This document shows positions 1 to 10,083 of a DNA stretch of 60,000 bases, piece by piece; positions within the stretch are counted from its first letter, which is position 1; every line of letters begins with the position of its first letter. The notes under the pieces are model-generated. The model did not search any database and was not told the DNA's origin. It worked only from the letters and a program-made list of their open reading frames with translations. The DNA is taken from positions 1,481,169 through 1,541,168 of the forward strand of contig CAIIXF020000010.1 in NCBI GenBank assembly GCA_903813345.2. Direction: 5' to 3'. This DNA comes from Owenia fusiformis (lineage: Eukaryota > Annelida > Polychaeta > Sabellida > Oweniidae). A program made the translations under genes and the position numbers.

Positions 1-29
1 GCTGACTTTTAAAAGTAAGTTACCATAAT

Positions 30-303
30 ATTAAAAATAATCGAAAGAATTAAAATTGAACGGAAGGGGGTATTGAACGGAGGGGGGATGAATATGTCTT
101 TAAGATTGAATAAATTTACAAAAATTCGTATATTTGAAAATGAGCTCAGTAACTCAGTAAGAAATTGGATGTTATATTTGTGGAGATTGAAAAATGGGGA
201 AATTTGGAGTTTTAGGAGATAAAGGCAAGTAACATCTCTTATCATATGTCCCCCTCCGTTCAATCCCCTTGTCCGTTCAATTTAATTATTTTCGATTATT
301 TTT
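30..303. repeat. Fold-back MITE-like repeat
   Basis: The first about 60 bases of the element reappear, reverse-complemented, at about 241-300. Each arm carries two copies of the word TTGAACGGA followed by a run of G. The arms are about 55 bp with small differences and the middle is about 150 bp. An open frame of 84 codons across it on the - strand is a by-product of the repeat. No target duplication is clear. Confidence 0.7.
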
Positions 304-661
304 TGTTTATTTTCAATTAATTCACGATTTTCAAAGAAAACCCCCTTCAAAAACCACTTGTTGAAATTAAAACGAAAAGTTTCATACAGCACATTTTGAT
401 AACTTTGAGTTAGACTACAATATAAGCCAAAGTGGTTTAAACTTTATATGGGACCTTTAAATATAAGTTTTTAATACTGATACGAGTTTACAAATGTCTA
501 GATGTTTAGATGTAAACATACAAATACATATTGAATTTACAAGAAAATGTATAAACATGTCCAATTTATAATGTTAACATATTCAGAGTTAAAGTTGTAC
601 TCAAACCATTTTACTCGATTTAGATATATTTATGCTATCTTACCGTATGAAAGCATGTAAG
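304..661. other. Non-coding, nothing recognised
   Basis: AT-rich sequence with no long open frame, repeat or RNA gene that I can see. Confidence 0.5.
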
Positions 662-905
662 TTATCACAGGCTGGTATCGAAAAATTTGTCCGCTGTGAC
701 GGAGCGTGTTATTTTGTATAGAAACACAAGGAAATCCACCCAATTAATTTTTTACTCATATGTTTCGTTTTTTCAAAGAAAATTACCTACTCCATGCAAT
801 GAATATATCATTTGCGAATAAACTTAAAATCTGTTTGAAGTCCAACAACGGTTAGAGTAAAAGCTATTGAAATCGGCGCCGGGGTATCATACTCCAAATG
901 TACCA
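662..905. repeat. Dispersed repeat, left copy of an inverted pair
   Basis: About 200 bp here match, as reverse complement, the sequence at about 4815-5535. Shared words include CCGCTGTGACG, TTTTTTACTCATATGTTTCG and ATCTGTTTGAAGTC. This copy is continuous, whereas the right copy is split by an insertion, so this one shows the original structure. A related GCTGTGACGG word occurs again near 1052. Class unknown. Confidence 0.7.
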
Positions 906-1395
906 TTTGTTTTATTTCTTTTAAATAGTACAATATAGTGACACGATAGTATTTACATATGTTTTCAGTATAACTCTGAAGGTATTAATGATATATTGAT
1001 GTATTGGATATTTTTAATTTGTTTTATAAAAATAATGTTTAAATTTTTTGTCTGCTGTGACGGTGCAGTTTCAAATCTGAACTACGTTAAGAATTCAAGA
1101 GTTATAATATATCTTTTACAACTACACTGTGGAGGAGCGAACGTGTCAAATCTCTTTCGTAAAGTATTCTGAAAAATGAAACGTAATAAAAGTACATAAT
1201 TCAAACTTTGAGATGTAAACTAGTATACGACCACTCTTCAAGCTTTTTTCTCAGTTTGTAAGTTGCAATCCAACGTCCCTCTATAGTCCCTCTATAGTCG
1301 TTCCAAAAGGTAAGTGGAGTGTATCTTGGTATACGAAAGCGCAAAATTTAATTTTAAGATTGTTCTTTATTTGAATAAGAGTTAGGGTTATCTGA
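906..1395. other. Non-coding, nothing recognised
   Basis: AT-rich, no gene seen. A short duplicated word (CCCTCTATAGT) occurs near 1276-1300. Confidence 0.45.
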
Positions 1396-1515
1396 TGTGT
1401 ATGTATGTATGTATATATTTATTGCCCTTTATATAAAGGAGATACATGTATACAATTTATGTTAAATTGAAAATAATCACTATTTACAAACAAACAATGT
1501 CGTTGCTTTTTAACT

Positions 1516-1690
1516 GACGACGACGCCTAGCTACCGCGTAGACGCACGCCGCCGACCAAGATTGGCCTAGCACCTAATTGTAACGCAATTATAAAGTAAC
1601 TATATTTTCAAACGCTCATTGCTTTGTTATTTGTTTTGGTTTTTTTTGAACCGACAACGACGCCTAGCTACCGCGTAGACGAACGCCGTA
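1516..1690. repeat. Two-unit direct repeat, about 135 bp apart
   Basis: The word GACGCCTAGCTACCGCGTAG occurs at about 1522 and 1657, each time followed by an ACGCCG context. A weaker relative (CTGCCGCGTTGACG) is seen near 3698. This may be a tandem unit of the LINE tail. Confidence 0.55.
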
Positions 1691-1745
1691 GGCCTAAATA
1701 GACCTGTACCTAACACTCTTGAGATTAATCAAAAAATGACATTAT

Positions 1746-3404
1746 CACGGGGATAAGCAAAACGAGGGCGAAGCCACGGACTGCGACTCGCGTAACTTTA
1801 CACCGCAGCCCAGCGCCAAAATCGAGGGACATCCGGCAGTGCCTTCTGCTTCTTCCGACAAAATAGAGAAATCCAGGAATTTTAAATGCTATCGTAGTGT
1901 CTAATCGGTGACCAAAATATTACTCTGTATCTACTGTTGGTCTGTAGATAAGAAAATAAGCAGTTGTCCAGATCAAGCTAAAACAGTAGCAAAGTTCTGA
2001 TTTTACCTGTAAAATATGTGCATATTATTTAATTTACTATACACTTGAAAGGAGTTTTAACACGTTTCTGATATCTAAAGGTTAGTTGAGGCTCCGAGTA
2101 TAATTCGTGAAAATGATTTGATAATATAATGTGTTCATGAGGAGAAAATTAGATTCAAACTGCGCATTCATAGTGGACGCAGTCCAGTAAACAAAGCTAT
2201 TTCAACAACGCAACACAGCCTCCATTGATATTCTAAGCAACGCAGTCCAGCCGCGAACACGAAATAAATAAGAAAGTGTAAACTATATTCCTACGCTATT
2301 ATTGTTTCAGGAAAAGAAAGTCAGCATCCAGATTATCATTCAAAGTTACGTTGATTAACATATATCTATTACCTGAATCAATGTCCCAAATTGCTATATT
2401 GTATCGTTTAAGACCTAGAAATATGGCAATTCAATAGCGTATTTGGCAGAACAGTCGAGCGCAAGATGACAACGTAATATGTTTATTACAAACCAATTTG
2501 TGGATAGGGTTAAATATATAGATAATTGGATAGTGGTGAGACTTTTTTATAAGAAGTAGAAATGCGAAACAATTTTTGATGATGCAATAAAAGCTGTTGG
2601 GGAAGGGAAGGGAACTAGTATTTAAGATATCAGGCAAATATCAAATAATTGGAGAGTTGGTGAGTTAATGTAATTTTGGATGATCTTTCCAACAGTCCAT
2701 CAATATTGCTAGCTACCATAAATTCATGATTCCAGCTGTATTTGACAGCTTGTATATATTTGCAGAATGGATTGAGACACGATGTAGGTCTATTAAAATA
2801 GCCCTTTATATTCAATTTTGTCCAAAGTTGCTCCATTTCGGCCACACCTGTACACACATTGTGCTATCTACCTTTGGCTGTGATTGCGTTCAGCTTCAGA
2901 TATAAAGCAACACTGAGTCGCGGACTGCGTTGGGCAGATGGATGGACTGCGACTATCAAAAATTCCAATTGTCTATGTAATTGTACGTTTTCCGCTTACC
3001 AAATATCACACGAAGATGTAATTGTAACAACAGAACATGAATAATTATATTAATTTGATGTCATTTCTGATTCCTTTGTTTAAATCGGTATATTAGGGAC
3101 AAATATTGACAAAATTAAATTTTTTGTGGCAGATTTCGAATTCATTTGTGTTCATGCTAAACTATTGGACAGCCGAGCACCAAGAATGCCATTGCATGTG
3201 GAGTATGAATATGTTGATCACCGACTGGAACATACTAGCTATTCTGTAGAATATCCAAACCAATAATCTACCCCAAATCCTAACATGCCTTCCAAATTAA
3301 GTTTGGACTTACCGCCATTGTTCAGCTATAATGCGTTGTAATCTCGTTTTGAATTACGCGAGTCGCAGTCCGTGGCTTCGCCCTCGTTTTGCTTATCCCC
3401 CGTG
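1746..3404. mobile_element. Non-autonomous TIR transposon, 1.66 kb, 5-bp TSD
   Basis: The ends are about 50-bp nearly perfect inverted repeats: CACGGGGATAAGCAAAACGA at 1746 and its complement ending at 3404. The element is flanked on both sides by ATTAT (1741-1745 and 3405-3409), a 5-bp target-site duplication. The only open frames inside are under 80 codons, so no transposase is present. The CAC...GTG ends with a 5-bp duplication resemble Transib-type ends, but the fourth to seventh bases do not fit well, so the superfamily is open. Confidence 0.85.
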
Positions 3405-3895
3405 ATTATGGAGCTGCATTTTCTATAAAATTAAAAAGAAGACATAGCATATCATCGTACCTTCCCCAAGGTCGGTACTGTAGTACTGTATGAAAGTATG
3501 AGATCCTTTCAATATGTTGTAGGCTAGTAAAATAAATATACAATTTATGTTAATTAAAGGTTGGTGGTGTTGCTTTATGGTGCAATTCTAAATTAGTATG
3601 TATAGTAAATGTACATAAATATAAATACAAATATGCGAGTAAAACCAAAAATGTACAGGCTGCTTAAGAGACACAATCGTTTGTTGCAAAAACGTCAGGC
3701 TGCCGCGTTGACGTTGCAACTACCAATCAACAAAAAGAGCAAGAAAGCATTGCTTATTATTGTACCTTCCCCAAGCTTGGTACTGTTCATCCATAATAGT
3801 TAGATATTAATTATATTTCAGAGAGAGAGGATAGTCCCCTAGTCGGCCCATGTACCTCCCTTGAGGGCCACCCTCCTCCACTGAATGAAGTTACA

Positions 3896-4297
3896 TTAAG
3901 TGTATACGTTTGTTAGATATCGCTGACGGCACGTATATTGTTGCATGACTATACATGCAATATCTTTTAGACACTCAAGTGTTTGTTCGTTTGTAAAATG
4001 CCATTCTTCCGTACCAATGCCAAGGAGGTTTTTAACATTCATTTGGATATCCCATTCATAACAATGAGTATTAAGTTGTTCTCTGAATATGACATATTCA
4101 TTTGAAGGGCATTTAAGTAAAAAATGCTCCACATCTTCTTTTTCGTAGGTGTCGCACAATAAACATGACAGTGATTTATTCTCGCTACCCCTATATTTGG
4201 AGTTAAGCGAATGTTCATCCATAAGTAGTTTCACCATTATTTTGCACCCATTAAAAGCAACAGGAACTGATGCAACTACAGAAAAACATGTGAACAC
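3896..4297 (-). pseudogene. LINE ORF2 C-terminal fragment
   Basis: A 133-codon open frame. In its middle it has a Cys-x2-Cys ... His-x4-Cys cluster (SCLLCDTYEKEDVEHFLLKC). This is the arrangement found after the reverse-transcriptase domain at the C-terminus of many non-LTR retrotransposon ORF2 proteins. No polymerase motif (FADD-like) lies in the remaining sequence, so only the tail end of ORF2 is left. The methionine at its start is incidental. It is not a host gene. A zinc-knuckle gene of another kind is possible but less likely. Confidence 0.6.
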
Positions 4298-4866
4298 ATA
4301 TGGAGCGGCCCCAAAAATGTATTCCCAGTTGGTAGATGTTCACTCCATAGAGGCAATTTCATACAGAGGTCAGAGGAATATGTGATAAGAAGAGGTGTTC
4401 ACTAGTAAAAGATGTTCATTGATACAGGTTTTACCGTGCAGCACGTTTTACCAAGACTTTTTTTTATATTTTTAGACTATGCAAAGCAATGAGGCATGAA
4501 TTTCAAATAATTACAAATTAAATCTGTATTGGGATCATCTTATTTACAGTAATATTATGTGGTAAAAGGTTATACAACTGTCTGAATGCAGGATGTATGT
4601 GCGCTATTTTGAATAAATTCATATTAGCCCTGTCAATACATGTGACATTTCAAGGCGTCTTGTAGAAAACGTATTAGAAATATTATGTTGAGTTTACATC
4701 ATGTTAATTTATGTTGATTTCAGTACAATCCTCCGAAAATGTGAAAAGGGTGGTCGTTTTTATATTTCAGATTTACATTGCCCCAGATCTCCAAGACTAA
4801 GCTTGTCATAATAAAATAAATTGTACATTTAGGAGTATGATACTCCAGCGCTGTTTTCAATAGTAC

Positions 4867-4967
4867 AATAACGTCATTTCTAAGGCCAATATAGTGAAAT
4901 ATTGGACCGAGGGCCGAAGGCCCAAGGTCCAATATTTCACTATATTGCTCGCAGAAATGACGTTATT
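4867..4967. repeat. Long hairpin (about 48-bp arms)
   Basis: A near-perfect palindrome. AATAACGTCATTTCT at 4867 pairs with AGAAATGACGTTATT ending about 4966. Inside this, CAATATAGTGAAATATTGGA pairs with its complement, and the centre is GGGCCGAAGGCCC. Confidence 0.85.
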
Positions 4968-5326
4968 AGTATTATTACCACCGTTAACGACCAGGACTGA
5001 AACAGCAAGAAAATCTTACGCATTGAACGATATCTAATTTCCCATTGGACCACCACTATGACGTCACACATTTCTCAGGTCGATATAGTAAAACCAATGC
5101 CTTCTAAACTAGCACTAAAATCCCTAGAACTGGCCCGGTGTGAAAGAAATGATGGTCCCCCAGGGATTATGGTCCCCTTTCCTAACGGCCCTTACTGGCC
5201 CTGATTGTGTATAAGATAATGATGGAAAGAGTTGTATTTAGGTCACCATATAAATCAATGGAGATTAGGACCATAATTTGATAGGACCTCCTACCCTTTT
5301 ACACCGGCATGGTGGTAATAATAGTT
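4968..5326. mobile_element. MITE with TATTATTACCACC ends
   Basis: TATTATTACCACCGT near 4971 is matched by ATGGTGGTAATAATA ending near 5326. CCGGTGTGAAAG and CCTTTTACACCGG give a second inverted pair inside. Together with the adjacent hairpin it accounts for the interruption of the older repeat. It has no coding potential. Confidence 0.6.
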
Positions 5327-5535
5327 TTTACTCTTAGCGTTGTTTGACTTCAAACAGATGTTATAAAGTTAGCCGCAATAGGATATAGCCATTGCATGGA
5401 GTAAGTTATTTTCTATGGTATAGCGAAACATATGAGTAAAAAATAAATTGCGTGGGCTTCTTAGTGTTTCTATGCAAAATAGCACGCTGACGCTGCGTCA
5501 CAGCGGAATTTTTCAATACCGGCCTGTGGTTATAA

Positions 5536-5876
5536 TATAACGGCAAACATTGCCAGTGTTTGGGGATTAAAACCTTTTAACCCGAATTAGTAATGTTGTA
5601 AGGCCAAAATGTAATTATTTGGTTAAATTTTCAGTTATCGATATACGGTTTCACAAATGCATTTCAATCATGTCCTTGTATATGTAATGAATAATATTGC
5701 AGTGCTCTTTCCTCAAGAATTTCTTTTTGTGAAGTTCAACCAATTAAAATTATTTATGTGGCTATTGGAATGCGTTCGAATGTGGAACTAATGTATATTC
5801 ATCACAAACTTTGTAGTCAAAATAACAAAAGGGATGCTATTTGTGCTTAAAACAAGATAACAACTATATAACCCTA
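5536..5876. other. Non-coding, nothing recognised
   Basis: AT-rich spacer between repeats, with no gene or obvious repeat. Confidence 0.45.
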
Positions 5877-6674
5877 CTATCACACCAAACTAGTTCTCAC
5901 TGCGTTCTCGAAAACGGGCTTCAACTGTGTACGAACGGACTGGACGTACTAAGAACCGTTTGGGATCTATTTACAAACTTCATCGAACGTACTCGAACGG
6001 GTAGGTACTCTAGAACTTAGACAATGCTCAAAATGTTCTCGTGGTCGTCACGTTCTACAATTAGAACGAGTGACAACGTACTAACGACGAGCTGGACGTA
6101 TTACGAACGGAACCGTCGTACTTCAATCCTACTAGGGACGTTTTAACAACGAGTTGAACTGTCTGAGGACGTGTTGAGAACGAGGTAGAACTCATTGCAA
6201 ACGGGTTTAAACTGATTAAGAACGTATTTAACACTGCTTATGAACGAGTTAGCAAAACTATAGCTATCACACCAAACAAGTTGCCAAAGCGTTCTTCAAA
6301 ACTGGTTCTAAACTGTGTGCGAACGGAATGAACGTAGTTACAACTTTCTAAGGTCTATTTACGAACTTTATGAACGTTCTCAGACGGGAATGTGATTTTA
6401 GAATTTTGAATCGATTCAAAATTCGATTGCGACCATACCGTTCTGTTATCAGGTCATGATGACCTTCTAGACTAAGGGACGCATTCTACGGCGTTGCACA
6501 CCGACGTGGTGCGACCTGAACGAACTGCGAACGAGATGGACGTATTGAAGACTGTTTAAGAACGAAGAAGCTAATTATTTCAGACATATTTCCCGACCAC
6601 AGCCAGATTGAGCCCGTTTTACGACGTTTTCGTAGGACTGGCAAGAACGGGTTAGAACGAGTTTGGTGTGATAG
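5877..6674. mobile_element. Dimeric TIR element (CTATCACACCAAAC ends)
   Basis: It begins with CTATCACACCAAACTAGTTC and ends with the complement, GAGTTTGGTGTGATAG, at 6674. A second copy of the left end lies in the same orientation at about 6264. The sequence after it (GCGTTCT, AACTGTGTGCGAACGGA, GTCTATTTACGAACTT) parallels that after the first, so two units of about 390-400 bp stand head to tail. The interior is unusually rich in GAACG words. No ORF. Confidence 0.8.
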
Positions 6675-6805
6675 GGGGGTAAGATTCTTAAATTGGTTTT
6701 AGTAAAACTTTAAGTCTTTAATGCAAATATACTTGTAAGGCAACAAAAACAAAATTATTTTTACCGATATTATCATATTGTATTTTATGTATTGTGCTTA
6801 TACTA

Positions 6806-8812
6806 CAGGGTTCGTACACCTTTTTCAAAATGAATTTCCCTGACAATTCCCTGACATTTCCAGGCAAAAAAGGAAATTTCCAGATCTAATTTTCCTCGCG
6901 CGCCCTCTAAAAAGTCTCAAACAACTGTATTATTCAAGACAAAAAGACTTATTATGAAACATTTGGGGTTTCTCCTTCAGTACCATTTTTCATGACTTAA
7001 CTACTTGTACAGGCAGTCTTATTCACCAATTTATTCCTGATACATTTTATTTTTAATATTACATATTTTACATCATGTACATTGCATAAGGCCAAAGGTA
7101 AACATACATGTACAGGGGCATAGCCAACAAGTATCAAGGAGGTGCATCTTTTGGGGTTTGCATCACTGCGAGCGAAGGAAACCAAGAAGGGGGGTACGTG
7201 GGTTCACCCCCGGAAATTTTTCAAAATTGACAATTGTATATGGTGCATTCTAAGCATTTCAATCTATAATTTGTTAATGTTTTGTAATGAATCCAAATGA
7301 CAACTGAAACTTTAAAATTTTGATCTAAATCCTACTAGAAAACAATTGACACCATACTGTAAAATGGGTATTGTTAGCGAGGGGTAATTGTTAGCGAGGG
7401 GTAATTGTTAGCGATTGTTAGCGATCGCTATAGTTTCGCTAAAATTCAATTCGCTAAAATAAACCGGGGTTAAAATAAACCGGGCGCTAAAATTTGCAAA
7501 TTCCTGGGAAACTACATGAATACTAGTATTTAAGGAGCTTCTCGTTCAGTGCTCGACTTCCGGTTTGTAATTTGAAAAAGGTAAATATTTTTAAATCGTA
7601 TGTTTCTTTCAATATCTGAAGGATAAATAGCCATCCATCCAGTTTGGACCAATACCATGTGCGTTGGAAGTCTTACATTTTGATAAATCCTCTGTCATGT
7701 CCGTTATTCATTCTTCTGCCATAAATGATAAAATTTCTAATGCATTTCGCTAATTTGATTTTTTAAAGATTAATCTTCATTTCGCTAAAATTTCCCGCGC
7801 TAAAACCCCCTAAAATTGAAAATCGCTAAAATTTCCTGGTGTCAAAATTACCCGTTTTACAGTATTAGAAATTCCTTCTCAAGTAGCATCACCAGATCAC
7901 GAAAAGGCTCAGGCTTATGATACCAAATCAAATAATCAGTATTTTGTGTTATCAGGAATCAAATTTCTTTAAATTATCAAAAACTTCATAAAAAAATGGT
8001 GGCAATTTTGAATTCAGAGACCATCTTGAATATTTCTTCTTGAGCAGGTCCTTTGTCCCTAAGTCTACATCATACAAAATTTGAGCCAAAGTAAAATGCT
8101 GGGTTCATCTTTACAAGAAGAAAAATTTGGACCAAATTCAAAAACTGTTAATAGTACCCCACACACATTTTGGTTGCCTACTTCCATGTGCTAAGGTTTT
8201 CAAAATTGGCAAAGCCCCTGAAAGTTGAAAAGACTGACGTACGATCAGACTGTCAACAGACAGCTTCTTAATATAAATACAATTTTACATTGTAAGGAGC
8301 TCCCAGAATTTTTTTGTTTTTCACCTCCCGCCCACCCCCCTCAGATTAACCCCTCATCAAATCATGAAATATATACCAGTAATTAACTTTGAATGGCCTA
8401 AGACTAAGCTTACTACATAAAAAAGCATAATTGTATTAAATCATCTATACATTATTTTTATTGTTCGGTTTCAGTGTAATGTTCACACTGTTCTTACAAA
8501 TAGATAATACCAGATTTAATGTCATTCAATCAACCCTAATGAAAATATTTACAATTAGTGGAAACAACTTAACATTTGATTTTGGATTTCACTTATATCC
8601 TGTCATAGCCCTAAAATGTATTTTGCTGGAACATTATTCTTTCAACATTGATACAAAATTCCCTGACATTTCCCTGACACATCTACTGTTTCAAAATTCC
8701 CTGACATTTTTGGCCCTTTTTGACCCAATTTTAAAATTCCCTGACATTTCCAGCACCTGGAAAAATAAATCAATTTCCCTGACATTTCCAGGTGTGGTGT
8801 GTACGAACCCTG
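6806..8812. mobile_element. hAT-like (5-bp TSD) non-autonomous transposon, 2.0 kb
   Basis: The ends are CAGGGTTCGTACAC (6806) and GTGTACGAACCCTG (8812), flanked by TACTA on both sides (6801-6805, 8813-8817). Near both ends the word TTCCCTGACATTTCC recurs, five times within 8660-8790, making subterminal repeats that could be transposase-binding sites. CAGGG termini are typical of hAT elements; a 5-bp rather than 8-bp duplication would fit the hAT5 group. No transposase is encoded. A 121-codon frame at 8461-8826 comes from the subterminal repeats. Confidence 0.75.
7357..7862. mobile_element. Nested mariner-like MITE
   Basis: Inside the hAT-like element, CTGTAAAATGGGTA at 7357 is matched by CCCGTTTTACAG ending 7862, with TA on both sides. 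The interior is built of repeats of GTTAGCGA and TTCGCTAAAAT. A TA target and short CTGTAAAA-type ends fit the Tc1/mariner group. Confidence 0.7.
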
Positions 8813-8937
8813 TACTATCAATATAATTTCTACTTCTAGAAATAAATTCAATATTTATATGACTTTGTTTAAGTTCACTGCTCTATCCAGCATATTTAGT
8901 TTTTGTATTTCTAATGCCTTTATCTTCACGAAAACAA

Positions 8938-9074
8938 TGTATCTAAAGTTTTACAGAAGTGAACAACTTCAACGTTCCTTTTTTGGGCAGTGAACAACAT
9001 TCGCGTTGCAGCAGTTATCCAGAAATGTGGAGCGAATGTTGAAGTTGTTCACTGCTCAAAAAACTTTAGATACA
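8938..9074. repeat. Fold-back hairpin repeat
   Basis: TGTATCTAAAGTTTT at 8938 and AAAACTTTAGATACA ending 9074 pair. Between them GTGAACAACTTCAACGTTC and GAATGTTGAAGTTGTTCAC also pair, giving arms of about 60 bp with a small loop. Confidence 0.8.
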
Positions 9075-9792
9075 ACTGTATTTTCCTGAAGATCAACTTC
9101 AGCATTCGGTAGCGACAGTCATCCATAGTAAGTGACTGTGTGAAGAATAATTTAGAAAAGCATTCGGGAAAAAGGCATTTCAAAAGTTTTTGAATTACCC
9201 TTGTATACAATTTTACAAAGTAGGCAATACAAAAAGTAGTGACTAAAATCAATCAACAATTTATTCAAAGTAATTAAACAATACCAATCTTCCAAGACAT
9301 ACAGTTCTTAAGGTAATTTCTTTTATAAGGTACTTTTTAGTATTAAATTATCAGATCATGCCTGTGTGCACACAATATTCTTATACATGCCAACAAAGCA
9401 GCTCTCTGTCAATGTCCACTTAATATTCCTACATGCATTGCTTCTTACTGGTCTCACTTGCTTCTCATGTTTACTACCTGACTACTCACTGATCGAAAGT
9501 ATTACAAATGTTCATGCTCCAATACTATGAGACCTGACCATTCTTCCAGGTCACTGTAACTGATTATTTCCAAAGTTTTCCATTTGTTTCAGGTATTTTC
9601 CAAACTTGTTGTGTTCCTCATAAGGGATGAATACACAGATTCCTCCGCTTGTTCACTGAGCACTCTACAACTGCCTAATAACTCTGGAAATACAACATTT
9701 TTTATGATTTTATTATTTCATGTTCATAATCAGTCAGTTTTCAAACTCCATTATACATTTGACCTTTTTCGCAACATTGACCTATAGTGCTT
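9075..9792. other. Non-coding, 3' flank of LRRC61
   Basis: No gene or clear repeat seen. Its upper end may hold the 3' UTR of the neighbouring - strand gene. Confidence 0.45.
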
Positions 9793-9798
9793 TTTATT
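9793..9798 (-). promoter_or_regulatory. Polyadenylation signal of LRRC61
   Basis: AATAAA on the - strand, 65 bases past the stop codon. No other AATAAA was noted between this one and the stop. Confidence 0.5.
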
Positions 9799-9862
9799 AA
9801 AGGCTATCTGAAGATACCAAAATAGCATTTGAAATATTTCTATCTATTCTTTTATGATTTTA

Positions 9863-10083
9863 TCATCTATATATTCTATTATCTATTTTCAAAACATGAC
9901 TTTCACTGAGTTCTTTCAGTTGAATATGCATACTTGTAATACCTTTCAATTGTTCCTCAGCATCATGAATACTTGAGTTTTCAAAACCATCCATTTTCTT
10001 AGATTTCTTGGTCCAGTAGTCCTTGGGTACCCATGGTTGTGCTTTTGGGTATTCCTTAACAGGACCATCTCTTGGTTTTCCAT
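9863..10083 (-). CDS. LRRC61: LRRC61 exon 7 (C-terminus and stop)
   Basis: Acceptor ATACTTAG. 73 codons including TGA. Carries AQPWVPKDYW and a charged, probably helical tail (DAEEQLKGITSMHIQLKELS). Confidence 0.92.

Larger units (their letters stand above)
1396..4300 (-). mobile_element. Decayed LINE (non-LTR retrotransposon), interrupted
   Basis: Read on the - strand, a reverse-transcriptase C-terminal fragment (3896-4297) is followed by a long 3' tail. The tail ends near 1396 with an AAGGGCAATAAAT word and a short (CATA)n tract, as many LINE 3' ends do. The tail has been split by a TIR transposon (1746-3404). The link between the ORF part and the (CATA)n end is inference from strand and order, because no uninterrupted copy is available here. 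The 5' part of the LINE is missing, which is usual for truncated LINE insertions. Confidence 0.45.
4815..5535. repeat. Dispersed repeat, right copy of an inverted pair, split by insertion
   Basis: Reverse-complement relative of 662-905. The homology runs from 5535 down to about 5327, breaks, then resumes at about 4865 to 4830 (GTATCATACTCC word). The 450-bp interruption is therefore a later insertion. Confidence 0.65.

Noticed and set aside
9-263. 84-codon minus-strand frame
   Set aside because: Spans a fold-back MITE; no homology.
8461-8826. 121-codon plus-strand frame
   Set aside because: Built from the TTCCCTGACATTT subterminal repeats of the hAT-like element.
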